Source: Labilithrix luteola (GTDB lineage: Bacteria; Myxococcota_A; Polyangia; Polyangiales; Polyangiaceae). Taken from it: a stretch of 64,000 nucleotides of DNA. Location of the stretch: NCBI RefSeq assembly GCF_001263205.1, contig NZ_CP012333.1, positions 930,001-994,000 on the forward strand. Reading direction: 5' to 3'. A model generated the notes under the pieces. The model was given only the letters and a program-made list of their open reading frames with translations. It was not told the origin of the DNA and searched no databases. Shown in pieces: positions 44,348-54,020 of the stretch (positions are counted from its first letter, which is position 1; every line of letters starts with the position of its first letter). The position numbers and the translations under genes were made by a program.

Positions 44348-45279
44348 AGCCTCTCCTGATCGTGAACCCGCGCTCCGGCGGCGGGTCCACCGGGCGCGTC
44401 TTCGATTCGATGCGCGGAACGATCGAGCGCGCGCTCGGTCCCTTCGACGTGGCCATGACCGAACGTCAGGGCCACGGCATCGAGCTCGCCCGCGAAGGCG
44501 CTCTCGCCGGCCACCCGCTGGTGATCGCGGTGGGCGGCGACGGCACGCTGCACGAGGTCGCCAACGGCCTCATGTTCGCCCGCGAGACGAGCGAGATGGC
44601 GCGCGACACGCGACTCGCGATGATCGCCCAAGGCACCGGCGGCGACTTCCGCAAGTCGCTCGGCCTCGAGCATCGCCTCGACAAGTACCTCGAGGCCATC
44701 GCCAGCGGCCGGGAGCGCACGATCGACGTCGGCCGCTTCCAGGGTGGCGGGAAAGCGCATCACTATTTCGTCAACATCCTCTCCGTCGGCATGGGCGGCC
44801 TCGTCGATCGGTACGTCGCCCAGGGCGGCTCGGCGTTCGGCGGCAAGGCGGCGTACTTCGGTGCGTCGGCGCGTGCGCTCATCAATGCCCGCCTCGGCAA
44901 CGTCGTCGCCAAGGTCACGCGCGACGGCAAGACGGAGGAACGACGCATTCGCTCCTTCATGATCGCCGTGTGCAACGGCCGGTACTTCGGCGGGGGAATG
45001 CAGGTTGCCCCTACGGCCGAGCTCGACGACGGACTCTTCGAGGTCGTCGCTCTCGGCGCCACGTCGAAACTTGGATTCGTGCTCAACACGAATCGCATCT
45101 ACTCCGGCGCCCACATGCGTCAGTCGGACACCGTGCACTTGCGCGGCGAGAAGATCGTGTTCGAGCTCGCCAACCAAGACGCGCGCGAGATGTTCCTCCT
45201 CGACGTGGACGGCGAGGCCATGGGCCAGCTTCCGATCACCATCGAGATGCTCCCCAAGGCTCTCACCCTGCGCGCTTGA
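44344..45279 (+). CDS. Diacylglycerol kinase-family lipid kinase
   Basis: 311 residues. The DAGK catalytic domain has IVNPRSGGGSTGRV (residues 6-19) and the GGDGT motif (64-68), then NGTGGDF-like sequence (AQGTGGDF) and a C-terminal domain with YFGGGM and the closing DVDGEAMG. Homologues phosphorylate diacylglycerol, sphingosine or alkylglycerol in the membrane. The GTG start overlaps the upstream stop by four bases. With the ElbD-like enzyme and the epimerase it forms a three-gene lipid set; phosphorylation of an ether-glycerol is the likely role, by inference. Confidence 0.92.
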   Translation: MKPLLIVNPRSGGGSTGRVFDSMRGTIERALGPFDVAMTERQGHGIELAREGALAGHPLVIAVGGDGTLHEVANGLMFARETSEMARDTRLAMIAQGTGGDFRKSLGLEHRLDKYLEAIASGRERTIDVGRFQGGGKAHHYFVNILSVGMGGLVDRYVAQGGSAFGGKAAYFGASARALINARLGNVVAKVTRDGKTEERRIRSFMIAVCNGRYFGGGMQVAPTAELDDGLFEVVALGATSKLGFVLNTNRIYSGAHMRQSDTVHLRGEKIVFELANQDAREMFLLDVDGEAMGQLPITIEMLPKALTLRA

Positions 45280-45375
45280 CGATCGTCCGCCTCCTCCTGG
45301 ACGACGTCCACGCCAACGGGTAAAGGGCGACGCTCCGCGCGAGCCTCCCGTCCGGTCGCGCGAAGGCAGTAGAGG

Positions 45376-46746
45376 ATGCGACTTTCGAAGCTCCGTGCGT
45401 CGCTCGCGTTCGCCATCGTCTCGCTCGCTGGCTGCGCGGGACCACGCCATCCGAACGAAGTGACCTTGAAGGTGGCGCTGCCGGCCACGCACTTCCGCCT
45501 CGAGAACGGTCTCGAAGTGCTTCTCCACGAAGACCACTCGACGTCCGACGTCGTGGTGAATCTTCGCTACCACGTCGGCAGCAAAGACGACCCCGAGGGC
45601 CGTAGCGGCTTTGCCCACCTCTACGAGCACATGATGTTCCTCGGCACGAAGCACGTCGGCGACGACGGCTTCGCCGCGGCGCTCGAGAAGATCGGTGTGC
45701 GCGAGTTCAACGCGACCACCAACGAGGATCGGACCGAGTATTACGACATCGTTCCTGCACGCCAGCTCCCGGCCGCGCTTTGGCTCGAGGCCACGCGCAT
45801 GGCGTATCCGCTCGACGCCGTCGAGCAGCAGAACTTCGACCGCGAACGCGAGGTCGTGAAGAACGAGTGGCGCGAGCGATACGACAACGTTCCGCTCGGT
45901 CACCTGCACAACCTCGTTCGCGAGGCGGTGTTTCCGGCCGGTCATCCGTACCATCACCCGACGATCGGTCGGCCCACCGACCTCGATCGCGCAACGCTCG
46001 AAGAGGCCCGCGCGTTCGGCGCGACCTACTACACGCCAGTCAACGCAACGCTCGTCATCGCCGGCGACTTCGACAAGAACCAGGCGCACGAGCTCGTCGC
46101 GAGGTACTTCGGCAACATTCCGAGCGGGAAGCCGAACGCCCCGAAGAGCCTCCGATTCCAGAAGATCATCGGAAAGAAGCGGATCGTGGTCGAGGCCGAT
46201 GTCGAAACACCACGCGTCGTCCTCGCATGGCCGATTCCGCCGCCGCACACGCGAGGCTACGACGAGCTCATGATTGCCGCCGGCTACGCCACCGGTTGGG
46301 CGAACTACGAACTCGTGGCGACGTCGAAGATGGCGCGCCTCGCGTGGACGGACGTCGACACCGGGCGCCTTGGTTCGATCCTGAGCATCACCGTCGACCT
46401 CGAGCCGAACGGCAATCCGGAGAAGGCCATCGACGCTATCGACGACGAGATACGACGAATTCCAGACCACCGAGACTGGCCGGACTTCTCGGACCGCCGA
46501 ACCGCGCGCATGACGTCGGCCGTGCTGGGACTCCAGAGCATCGACAACCGCGCCGCCTGGATGCAGGAGTCGCTCTCGCTCTTTGGCACGCACGACGTCT
46601 CGCAGTCCGAGCTTCAGCGCATCCAGGACATCCACGCGCCGAACATGGTCGCGGCCACGACCGAGTATCTGCGGGACACGGGCCGGATCGAGGTCGTCGT
46701 AAGGCCCAAACGAGGTGCTCCTCGTGCAGGGAGGGTGGTCCAGTGA
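45376..46746 (+). CDS. M16 zinc metallopeptidase, active subunit, lipoprotein
   Basis: 456 residues. Lipobox (SLAGC, Cys20). The zinc motif HxxEH is intact at His81-Glu84-His85 (HLYEHMMFLG), with a third ligand Glu near residue 164 (VVKNEW). About residues 35-240 are the catalytic half and 250-456 the second half. M16 peptidases (pitrilysin/insulinase type) often work as pairs, one active and one inactive chain. The following gene overlaps by four bases (GTGA) and encodes the inactive partner. Confidence 0.93.
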   Translation: MRLSKLRASLAFAIVSLAGCAGPRHPNEVTLKVALPATHFRLENGLEVLLHEDHSTSDVVVNLRYHVGSKDDPEGRSGFAHLYEHMMFLGTKHVGDDGFAAALEKIGVREFNATTNEDRTEYYDIVPARQLPAALWLEATRMAYPLDAVEQQNFDREREVVKNEWRERYDNVPLGHLHNLVREAVFPAGHPYHHPTIGRPTDLDRATLEEARAFGATYYTPVNATLVIAGDFDKNQAHELVARYFGNIPSGKPNAPKSLRFQKIIGKKRIVVEADVETPRVVLAWPIPPPHTRGYDELMIAAGYATGWANYELVATSKMARLAWTDVDTGRLGSILSITVDLEPNGNPEKAIDAIDDEIRRIPDHRDWPDFSDRRTARMTSAVLGLQSIDNRAAWMQESLSLFGTHDVSQSELQRIQDIHAPNMVAATTEYLRDTGRIEVVVRPKRGAPRAGRVVQ

Positions 46747-48242
46747 AAGCGCCGCTGATTGTCGGTCTCGTGGCCATGCTCACGAGCGCCTGTTCGCCGT
46801 CGGTCAAGTCGTACGCAATCCCTGACGCGCTGTCCGACCGGCGGGCGCACGACACGGATCTTCCACCCCCGGTCGTGAAGGCGGCAACCTCCGAGGGGCT
46901 CCCCGCCGAGCGGCCCGGCCCTCTCGATCGAAAGCGACGGCCACTTCCGAAGCCGGCCGAGGCGCGACTCTCGAACGGCATTCGCGTCGTCATGGTCGAG
47001 TCTCACGACTTTCCGTCGGTCAGCGTGGGCTTCATGCTGGATCGAGGTGTCACCGCAGCGCCGCCGGGCGTCGCGAAGCTCTATGCCGACGCACTCTTCG
47101 GCGCGAGCAAGGACTTCGACTCACGCGACGCGTACGCGTACTTCGCGTACATGGGCGCGAAGCCGAACTCCTGGGCCGGCGCCGAAACGATCGGCTTCGA
47201 CGTCACGACGCTGTCGCTCCTGATCGGCGGTCCCATCAGCCGTGTCGGTTCCATGTTCACGACGCCGCTGTTCGAGAGCGACGACCTGAAGAGGACGGTG
47301 CTGGAGCTTCGCGCGGACGAGCGCGGTCGTGCGGAGGCTCCCGGCATGATGGCGAGCGCGGTCCTCGACACGATGATGTTCTCGAGCGTCCACCCGTACG
47401 GGCACAAGATCGAACGCCTCACCGACGAGCGAATCAAAGCGCTCTCCCGCGACGACCTCGTGCAGTTCCGCGATCGCCACCTGAGTGCCGACCACGTCAG
47501 TATCGTCGTCGTCGGAGACTTCAATCCACGAGTGATCTTGCCGAAGCTCGATCGCGCGGTTTCGAAGCTGCCGCGAACGAGTGGGAACTTCGCCATTCCG
47601 CCGGTTCCTCCACCGCCGACGTCCGCGCGAATCCTCGTCATCGATCGGAAGGGCGCGAGCCAATCGAACATCGCGCTGGGCTTCTCGAGCGTGCGGCGCG
47701 GCGATCCGGCACAGACGTCCCTCGCGCTCCTCCAATCGGTCCTCGGCCGCGGCCTTTCGGGCCGCTTGAACATCAAGACACGAGGCGAACATGGTTCGAC
47801 CTACGGGGTCCACGTCCGCAATCGCGCGTTGCGAGCGGGAGGGATGTTCGAGATCGACGCCGCGGTCGATACGCCGCAAACCGTAGAGACACTCCGAGGT
47901 CTGCTCGGGGAACTGCGCCGGATGAGCGCCGAGCCGCTCGAGCCCGAGGAGTTCCATCGCGCTCGCGCGCTCGCGGTCGACAATCTGCTCGACGTCGACG
48001 GCTCGGACAGCGTGTTCTCGGCCTACCAAACCATCGCCGCGGATGGTCTTCCGCTCGACTACTACCAGACGAAGGCAGCCGAGCTCGCGAAGCTCAAGCC
48101 CGCGGACATCCAGGCCATCAGCGAGCGAATCCTCAAGACGGAATCCGTGCAGATCGCCATCGTGGGCGACGCGAGCAAGATCGCCGCGCCGCTCCGCGAG
48201 CTCGGAATCGGCGAGGTCGTCGTTCGCGACACGCCGCCCTGA
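46743..48242 (+). CDS. M16 peptidase-like protein, inactive partner, lipoprotein
   Basis: 499 residues. Lipobox (LTSAC, Cys about 17) and a Pro-rich linker, then two M16 halves (about 75-280 and 290-499). At the position of the HxxEH zinc motif it reads KLYADAL, and no other zinc motif is visible, so it cannot cleave by itself. Such subunits in PqqF-like and mitochondrial processing peptidases form a hetero-dimer with the active chain and hold the substrate. The GTG start overlaps the upstream stop by four bases, which supports equal production. Confidence 0.92.
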   Translation: MKAPLIVGLVAMLTSACSPSVKSYAIPDALSDRRAHDTDLPPPVVKAATSEGLPAERPGPLDRKRRPLPKPAEARLSNGIRVVMVESHDFPSVSVGFMLDRGVTAAPPGVAKLYADALFGASKDFDSRDAYAYFAYMGAKPNSWAGAETIGFDVTTLSLLIGGPISRVGSMFTTPLFESDDLKRTVLELRADERGRAEAPGMMASAVLDTMMFSSVHPYGHKIERLTDERIKALSRDDLVQFRDRHLSADHVSIVVVGDFNPRVILPKLDRAVSKLPRTSGNFAIPPVPPPPTSARILVIDRKGASQSNIALGFSSVRRGDPAQTSLALLQSVLGRGLSGRLNIKTRGEHGSTYGVHVRNRALRAGGMFEIDAAVDTPQTVETLRGLLGELRRMSAEPLEPEEFHRARALAVDNLLDVDGSDSVFSAYQTIAADGLPLDYYQTKAAELAKLKPADIQAISERILKTESVQIAIVGDASKIAAPLRELGIGEVVVRDTPP

Positions 48243-48252
48243 GCAGGCTCAA

Positions 48253-49371
48253 TCAATTCCCGTGAGGCGCGGTGGCTTCGTAGACCTCGCGAAGGAGGTC
48301 GAGCCCCGCGCGCTTCTTTCCTTTCGAGATCTCCCAAACCGTGTCGCGAGCGAGCGTGTTCACCGGCACCTTGATACCGTGCTTGCGCGCGCGATCGACG
48401 ACTTCTCCGTTGAGGAAGTCGACCGCCGGTGTGCGACCGCGCTCGATGGCCGAGAGCATCGAGCTCTTCATGCGGCGATAGCGGAAGCCAACGGCGAGGA
48501 GGAGGCCGTGCTTCGCGACGAGGCCCGGCGAGCCGCTCGCGAGGCGCTCTTCTTCGGTGAGCGCAATCCACGCGAGATCCAGGGTGCCGGAAACCTTCTC
48601 GAGGCGAACGCCTTCTTTGCGCGCGACGTCGACCACCTCGGTCATGATTTCGAGGCCGAGACGACGCACGAAGCGGTGCTGCATGAGCGTGCCGAGCCGA
48701 TCGCCACCGATGGTGCCGAGCGTGGAGATGGCGCAGTTGATGGCGAGCTTGCTCCACCGTTTGCCGCGGAGGTTCTGCGTCACTTCGACGGGGCCGACGG
48801 CTTCGAGCGCGCGCACGAGGCGGTCGTGCCTCGGGTCGAGCGGCTCGTCCGACGTCTGGCCGAGCGTGAAGCCTCCCGGCGCCGTGCGCTCGTAGAGGCC
48901 GGGCTCGGGCATCGTGGCGCCCCAGCCGACAACGCCACCAATCACGCGATGAGGTCCGACGATCTTGCCGAGTCGCTCTTCGCAGAGACCGTTCTGAAGG
49001 CACACGAGCGCGCCGTCGTCGGCGAGGAACGGCGCAACGGAGCGCGCAGCCTCTTCGACCTGCGGGGGCTGCGTCGCGAGGATGATGTAATCGAACTTCT
49101 CCGCGCCCTCGGGCGGGAGCCCGTGGATCACCGGCGTGCGAACCAGCCGCGGGCTGCCTTCGCCCACGACCTTGAGGCCACGCGGATGCACCGCCGCATG
49201 AATGCCGTCGTTCGTGGTGCTCGCCGTGACGTCCTGGCCGGTCTCCGCGAGCGACGCTGTGAGCACACCGCCGATGGCGCCGCAGCCCATGACCAGAAAG
49301 CGCGCTCCCGCTTCAACCCCACGCTCAGATGTATGCGACGATGACGGAACGCGGCTTGATACGGCGGCCAT
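48253..49371 (-). CDS. Ketopantoate reductase (ApbA/PanE) family protein
   Basis: 372 residues. The Rossmann motif GCGAIGG starts near residue 29, followed by an ApbA N-terminal domain and a C-terminal ApbA domain (about 210-350) with the conserved GKRWSKLAINCAISTLG segment and, near the end, a NGEVVDRARKHGIKVPVN stretch that includes the catalytic-type residues of PanE. It may reduce 2-dehydropantoate for coenzyme A synthesis or another 2-keto acid; the family contains non-PanE members. It converges on the M16 gene pair with a 10-base gap. Confidence 0.88.
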   Translation of the reverse strand: MAAVSSRVPSSSHTSERGVEAGARFLVMGCGAIGGVLTASLAETGQDVTASTTNDGIHAAVHPRGLKVVGEGSPRLVRTPVIHGLPPEGAEKFDYIILATQPPQVEEAARSVAPFLADDGALVCLQNGLCEERLGKIVGPHRVIGGVVGWGATMPEPGLYERTAPGGFTLGQTSDEPLDPRHDRLVRALEAVGPVEVTQNLRGKRWSKLAINCAISTLGTIGGDRLGTLMQHRFVRRLGLEIMTEVVDVARKEGVRLEKVSGTLDLAWIALTEEERLASGSPGLVAKHGLLLAVGFRYRRMKSSMLSAIERGRTPAVDFLNGEVVDRARKHGIKVPVNTLARDTVWEISKGKKRAGLDLLREVYEATAPHGN

Positions 49372-49438
49372 GGACGTCGCGACGGTAGCATCATCGGCGG
49401 CGGTCGCCAGCGCGAGCGCGCCCGTAGCGCGATTCGCC

Positions 49439-50224
49439 CTATTTTCGCGCCCAAAACAGGATGCGCTCGAACGGGAAGAAGAACGGCCGCACGTCCTCGA
49501 GCTGTTCCAAGAGTCGCTCGCGGTAGCGCGCGAGAAACGTCGCGTAGAGGTCCGCCCCGAGCAGCGCTCGGTACTTGGTGAGCAGCGCCCCCTCCGCCCA
49601 CGTCACGACGCCCTCGGGACCGGGCAGCCAGTGCCCGTAGACCTGGAGCCTCACGTGTTGGTTGCGATACCCGAGTTGCGCGAGCGTCTGCGCGTACCAC
49701 TTGGGCGTGTGCGCGCGACCGCCGAGCGGGCCCACGTTCCCGAGGACGTCGGCGAACGGCGCCTCGCGGCCGACCTCCTCGGCGATGCTCTCCCAGATGC
49801 GATCGCCCGTGGCCGGTAGCTGGACGGCGAGCTGACCTCGCGGCGTGAGCGCGCTTGTCCAGTGTTCGAGCACGCGTTCGTGGTTCGGTGCCCAGTGGAG
49901 CGCAGCATTCGAGAAGACCAGATCGAACGACGCGAGCTCCTCGGTCGCGGGAAAGGCCCCGATGTCACCTTCGCGAAAGCTCACCTGGGTCGTCGCAAAC
50001 GCCGCCGCTCGCTCGAGCATGGCATTGGAGTTGTCGATACCGAGCGTCGACGACGCCCCGAGCTCGTCATGGAGCAATCGCGTGAGCTCTCCCGTTCCGC
50101 AACCGAGATCGACGACGCGCATCGACGGCTCTCGCTCGACCAGCGCGAGCGTGTCGAGGAACGGACGCCTTCGCTCGCTCTTGAAGCGCTCGTAGAGGCC
50201 CGGGTCCCATGCGTCGCTCGGCAT
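49439..50224 (-). CDS. tam: Trans-aconitate 2-methyltransferase-like protein
   Basis: 261 residues. The N-terminus WDPGLYERFKSERRRPFLD is the Tam-type signature, then the SAM-binding motif VVDLGCGTGE and IDNSNAMLE. ALHWAPNHERVLEHW and QLPATGDRIWESI are further Tam features. The enzyme would methylate trans-aconitate, a by-product of aconitase. Divergent from the DUF885 peptidase gene, with an 88-base gap between starts. It ends 67 bases after the start of the ketopantoate-reductase-like gene, on the same strand. Confidence 0.9.
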   Translation of the reverse strand: MPSDAWDPGLYERFKSERRRPFLDTLALVEREPSMRVVDLGCGTGELTRLLHDELGASSTLGIDNSNAMLERAAAFATTQVSFREGDIGAFPATEELASFDLVFSNAALHWAPNHERVLEHWTSALTPRGQLAVQLPATGDRIWESIAEEVGREAPFADVLGNVGPLGGRAHTPKWYAQTLAQLGYRNQHVRLQVYGHWLPGPEGVVTWAEGALLTKYRALLGADLYATFLARYRERLLEQLEDVRPFFFPFERILFWARK

Positions 50225-50312
50225 GTTCTACGGCCTAGCACGCCTCGGGCGCGCGGCAGAAAAGCTCGTCCGATGTTCACGCACAGCACGAGAATGCTAC
50301 GGTCCGGCCCCC

Positions 50313-52127
50313 ATGGGCTCGCCTCGCAGGTCTTCGCATTCTTCGGCGCTCGCCTCTCTCGCGGCCGCCTTTGTGCTCACGACGCTCGCCGGCGCCGCGA
50401 GCGGCTGCAAGGCCGCGGCAAGCAACTCCAACGCGGCCGCACCGAACGAGACCACGCGCGCCCTCCATGCCCTCTTCGACGAGGAATGGGAATACGGACT
50501 TCGCGCGTCCCCCACCTGGGCCTCGACGCTCGGCGACCGGCGCTTCGATGCGCTCTGGGACGACGTGAGCCTCGGCGCCGTGGCGCGCAACGAGGCGCAC
50601 GCGCGCGAGGTCGTCGGGAAGATCGAGCGCATCTCGCGTGACGCGCTCTCGCCCGAGGACCAGCTCAGCCTCGATCTGTTTCGCTATCAGTACCGCATGG
50701 CCGTCGAGGGCCAACGCTTCCGAATGTATCTCCAGCCGCTCAACCAACGCGGCGGCATCCAGACGGCCGACGAGATGGCCGACCAAATTCCTTTCGAGAC
50801 GACGAAGCACTTCGAAGACTGGAATGCGCGCCTCCGCTCGTTTCCATCGTATGCCGATCAGACAATCGCGGTGCTGACCGAAGCGATCGCGGCTCGGATG
50901 ACCCATCCGAAGGTGCCGATGCAGCGAGTCGTCGCGCAGCTCGATGCGCAGATCGTCGACGACCCGACGAAGAGCCCGTTCTTCGCGCCCTACAAGAAGC
51001 TGCCTGGCTCGATTCCGCCGGCCGAAGCGGAACGATTGACCAACCAAGCGAAAGAGGCGATTCGGAGCTCGCTCGTTCCCGCCTATCGCAAGCTCCGCGC
51101 GTTCTTCGTCGATACGTATTTGCCTGCGTGTCGGAGCGAGGTCGGCGCGTGGGACCTTCCGAACGGCGCAGCCATGTACGCGTATCTCGTTCGTGCGCAC
51201 ACGACGACGAACATGACGCCGGACGAAGTCCACACCATCGGCCTCCGCGAGGTCGCGCGTATTCGCGGCGAAATGGAGACGGTGAAGTCGCGCGCCGGAT
51301 TCAGCGGGCCCCTTTCGCAGTTCTTCACCTTCCTGCGCACGGATGCGAAGTTCTATTACAAAGATCCGAAAGAACTTCTGATTGCCTATCGCGATTTGGG
51401 AAAGCGCGTCGATCCCCTCCTCGTGAAGCTCTTCTCGCGTTTGCCTCGAACGCCCTATGGCGTGCAGGCCATTCCCGACGCAGTCGCGCCCGACACGACA
51501 ACGGCCTACTACCGAGAACCAGCCGACGACGGCTCGCGCGCAGGCACGTTCTTCGTCAATCTGTACAAGCCCGAGACGCGCCCGATCTGGGAGATGACCG
51601 CGCTGACGCTGCACGAGAGCGTGCCGGGTCACCATTTGCAGATCGCGCTCGCCACCGAGCAGCAGGACATCCCGCAGTTCCGCCGTCACGGCGACTACAC
51701 GGCGTTCGTCGAGGGCTGGGGTCTCTACGCCGAGAGCCTCGGCGAGGAGCTCGGGCTCTACGATGACCCGTACGCCAAGTTCGGTCAGCTGGCCTACGAG
51801 ATGTGGCGCGCCGTCCGGCTCGTCGTCGACACCGGCATCCACCATCTGCACTGGGATCGCCAGCGTGCGATCGACTTCTTCCTGGAGAACTCGCCACGCG
51901 CGGAGCTCGACGTGGTCAACGAAGTCGACCGGTACATCGTCTGGCCAGGCCAGGCCCTCGCTTACAAAATCGGCGAGCTTCGAATCAAAGAGATTCGGAA
52001 GAAGCAGATGGCGGCGCTCGGCCCCCGCTTCGACGTGAAGGCTTTCCACGAGGCGGTTCTCGGAGCCGGCCCCCTTCCGCTCGACATCCTGGAGAGTCGC
52101 GTGATGGCACCAGCCGCCAAACACTGA
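50313..52127 (+). CDS. DUF885 family metallopeptidase-like lipoprotein
   Basis: 604 residues. Lipobox (GAASGC) and an Ala/Asn linker, then an all-helical DUF885 domain (about 45-600). The zinc-type motif HESVPGHH is found at about residues 434-441, and a second acidic motif EGWGLYAESLGEE near 472. DUF885 proteins include predicted oligopeptidases with an M32-like metal site. ATG at 50313 is chosen at the signal peptide; an upstream open frame is not used. Probably an envelope-bound peptidase. Confidence 0.9.
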   Translation: MGSPRRSSHSSALASLAAAFVLTTLAGAASGCKAAASNSNAAAPNETTRALHALFDEEWEYGLRASPTWASTLGDRRFDALWDDVSLGAVARNEAHAREVVGKIERISRDALSPEDQLSLDLFRYQYRMAVEGQRFRMYLQPLNQRGGIQTADEMADQIPFETTKHFEDWNARLRSFPSYADQTIAVLTEAIAARMTHPKVPMQRVVAQLDAQIVDDPTKSPFFAPYKKLPGSIPPAEAERLTNQAKEAIRSSLVPAYRKLRAFFVDTYLPACRSEVGAWDLPNGAAMYAYLVRAHTTTNMTPDEVHTIGLREVARIRGEMETVKSRAGFSGPLSQFFTFLRTDAKFYYKDPKELLIAYRDLGKRVDPLLVKLFSRLPRTPYGVQAIPDAVAPDTTTAYYREPADDGSRAGTFFVNLYKPETRPIWEMTALTLHESVPGHHLQIALATEQQDIPQFRRHGDYTAFVEGWGLYAESLGEELGLYDDPYAKFGQLAYEMWRAVRLVVDTGIHHLHWDRQRAIDFFLENSPRAELDVVNEVDRYIVWPGQALAYKIGELRIKEIRKKQMAALGPRFDVKAFHEAVLGAGPLPLDILESRVMAPAAKH

Positions 52128-52218
52128 CCGGACGCCGTGGTCAGCACGCGATCCATGAGCGAATTATCCATCAGGCTCGCGACGTGCGCGCGTGTAGGAC
52201 GCGTGCTAGCTCCAACCT

Positions 52219-52746
52219 ATGGTGCCGTTGCAGGTTCGTGGTCTGCTTCGACTCGCAGGACTCGTGACGACGGGCGCAGTCGTCATGTTCGCCGCCGCCT
52301 GCTCCTCGTCGCTCGCCGACCCCGTACCGACGAAAGCGAGCAGCGCACCGACCACGAGTGACACGAGCGCCACCGAGCCGTCCGAAGCCACGGCCGAGGA
52401 AGCGAGCGAGACGCCTGCGCCCAACGACGGTGGCGGGGTTCAGGAGGCCTCGATCACGGTCGCCGATGCTTCCTACAAGACCGGCATGACGGTCGACGGC
52501 GGTGCGAATGCCTGCGGGATGTGCGATCGCGAGTGGGTCTGCAACAACTACAAGCAGCTCTGGCTCTCCGAGTCGGACGGCCGCTGCGTGAATCAAACGA
52601 ACCACACCGCGCTGCGCTGCGACGGCACGCTCGACGGAACGGGCGCGAAGAACGTCGGCACGTGGATCGGGAACGACGAAGAATTGCAGCTTCGCTTCGA
52701 CTCGTTCGGATCCACGCACATCATTTACTGCGTGCCTCCGACCTGA
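52219..52746 (+). CDS. Cys-containing lipoprotein, unknown function
   Basis: 175 residues. Lipobox (AAAC) then a Ser/Thr/Glu linker (about residues 28-80) and a small C-terminal domain with six Cys (ACGMCDREWVC, GRCVNQ, LRCDG, YCVPPT) likely in disulfides. I know no family. Its stop lies 24 bases from the end of the convergent oxygenase gene. Confidence 0.72.
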   Translation: MVPLQVRGLLRLAGLVTTGAVVMFAAACSSSLADPVPTKASSAPTTSDTSATEPSEATAEEASETPAPNDGGGVQEASITVADASYKTGMTVDGGANACGMCDREWVCNNYKQLWLSESDGRCVNQTNHTALRCDGTLDGTGAKNVGTWIGNDEELQLRFDSFGSTHIIYCVPPT

Positions 52747-52769
52747 CGTCGGTATCGCCCCTCGTCCGC

Positions 52770-53510
52770 TCAGAACCAGGTTTCCCACTGGCCGGCCACG
52801 AAGGCCGCGTGACACGTGGCCGAGATTCGATCGCGCGTGCCAGGGAACGGCTGAATCTGGTGCAGGCGATAGCTGTCGATGACGACGAGGTCGCCGGCCG
52901 CGTACTCGCACACGGCACTCGGGCGATCGAGGTCTTCGTCTTCGTAGGCGTCGGTGTCGGCGTAGCGAACGTCCCACACGCGGAGGCCGCCGGCTCGTTC
53001 GGGTGGTGCGAGCATGAGCACCATCGTGAAGGAAGGCGCACGCTCGCGAGCGTGGACGGGCGTCAGGCCTTCGGTGTCGAAGTGGATGTCGCCGCCTTGC
53101 TTCGCGACATGCGCTCCAGCAGGAAAGACGTGGACGCCGGGGCCACACCAGCCCGACCTCTGGAAGGCCGGTGCTCCGGCGAGGCGCTCGACGAAGCCTC
53201 GCATCGTCCGCGCGAGCCCGGGGCACGCCTCTTCGACGCGCGCATCCGACCCCTGGACGTCGCGAAAATAGGCGTCCGCGCGGTTCTGCTCGAGGTGCGT
53301 GTACCAGGCCCGACCGAGGCTGAACTGGGCGCCGTCGAAGTCGCTCACCCAAGCCGCGCGCGCCGACCTCACGCCCTCGGCCCACGACGACGCGAGCGAC
53401 GCATCGATCGCCGAGTGCACATGGAGAGCCAACGCGCCGTCGAGGCTCGCGAGGGACGCGATGCCAAGGCCGGCGCGTAGGTCGGGGCCGTCGACGTCGA
53501 CGACCTTCAT
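52770..53510 (-). CDS. 2-oxoglutarate/Fe(II)-dependent oxygenase-like protein
   Basis: 246 residues from the ATG at 53510 (after GAGGAAC). The jelly-roll metal triad is visible: His143 and Asp145 in DIHFD, His217 in YRLHQIQPF, and Arg227 as 2OG-carboxylate ligand. The AGGLRVWDVRYADTD and VCEYAAGDLVVIDSYRLHQ segments are typical of 2OG-FeII_Oxy proteins. The substrate is unknown. It follows the helical protein gene by 19 bases, on the same strand, so they may share a transcript. Confidence 0.88.
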   Translation of the reverse strand: MKVVDVDGPDLRAGLGIASLASLDGALALHVHSAIDASLASSWAEGVRSARAAWVSDFDGAQFSLGRAWYTHLEQNRADAYFRDVQGSDARVEEACPGLARTMRGFVERLAGAPAFQRSGWCGPGVHVFPAGAHVAKQGGDIHFDTEGLTPVHARERAPSFTMVLMLAPPERAGGLRVWDVRYADTDAYEDEDLDRPSAVCEYAAGDLVVIDSYRLHQIQPFPGTRDRISATCHAAFVAGQWETWF

Positions 53511-53529
53511 CGAGCGTTCCTCGTGGGCC

Positions 53530-53943
53530 TCAGATGGAGGCAACGCGCGTCATGAGACGACCACACAGGTCGGACGCGGGGTTGCGTTCGCGCTCCAGGG
53601 TCAGGCCCTGGCGGAACAAGTTCGAGGCTGCCTCCTCGTTGCCGAGCAGGAGATGGCACACGCCGAGCATCTCGTAGTCCTCGGGATCGCTGAGGTTCGA
53701 GACGAGCTCGGTGAGGGGTGCGATGGCGGAACGATGGGCCTCGAGGAGCTTGGCGCTCGGCTGGCCGGTGCGCTTCGCGAGGACCAGGAGCTTCAGGGCC
53801 TGGCGCTGATCCTCGGGGCGGTTCGCGGAGAACCAAGGTTGCGCGAAGAGGTCACGGTAGCCGTCGAACGACGTCTCGAGGTCGCCCCCCCGTGAAGTTG
53901 CCACAATCTGTTTCACTGCACTGACGAGCGCATCCTTGCTCAT
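53530..53943 (-). CDS. Helical (TPR-like) protein, unknown function
   Basis: 137 residues from the ATG at 53943 (MSKDALVSAV). Three to four helices; the segment PLTELVSNLSDPEDYEMLGVCHLLLGNEEAASNLFRQGLTLE (in pieces) is a TPR-like pair. No signal peptide. Directly upstream of the 2OG oxygenase gene, which may act with it. An upstream in-frame start at 54012 is less likely. Confidence 0.68.
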   Translation of the reverse strand: MSKDALVSAVKQIVATSRGGDLETSFDGYRDLFAQPWFSANRPEDQRQALKLLVLAKRTGQPSAKLLEAHRSAIAPLTELVSNLSDPEDYEMLGVCHLLLGNEEAASNLFRQGLTLERERNPASDLCGRLMTRVASI

Positions 53944-54020
53944 GGCGCTGAGAATACTTTGCCTTTCGGCGCCCGGCGAGCCCTCGAGTAGCGCCGTGCC
54001 ACACTGGCGCACATCACGCT

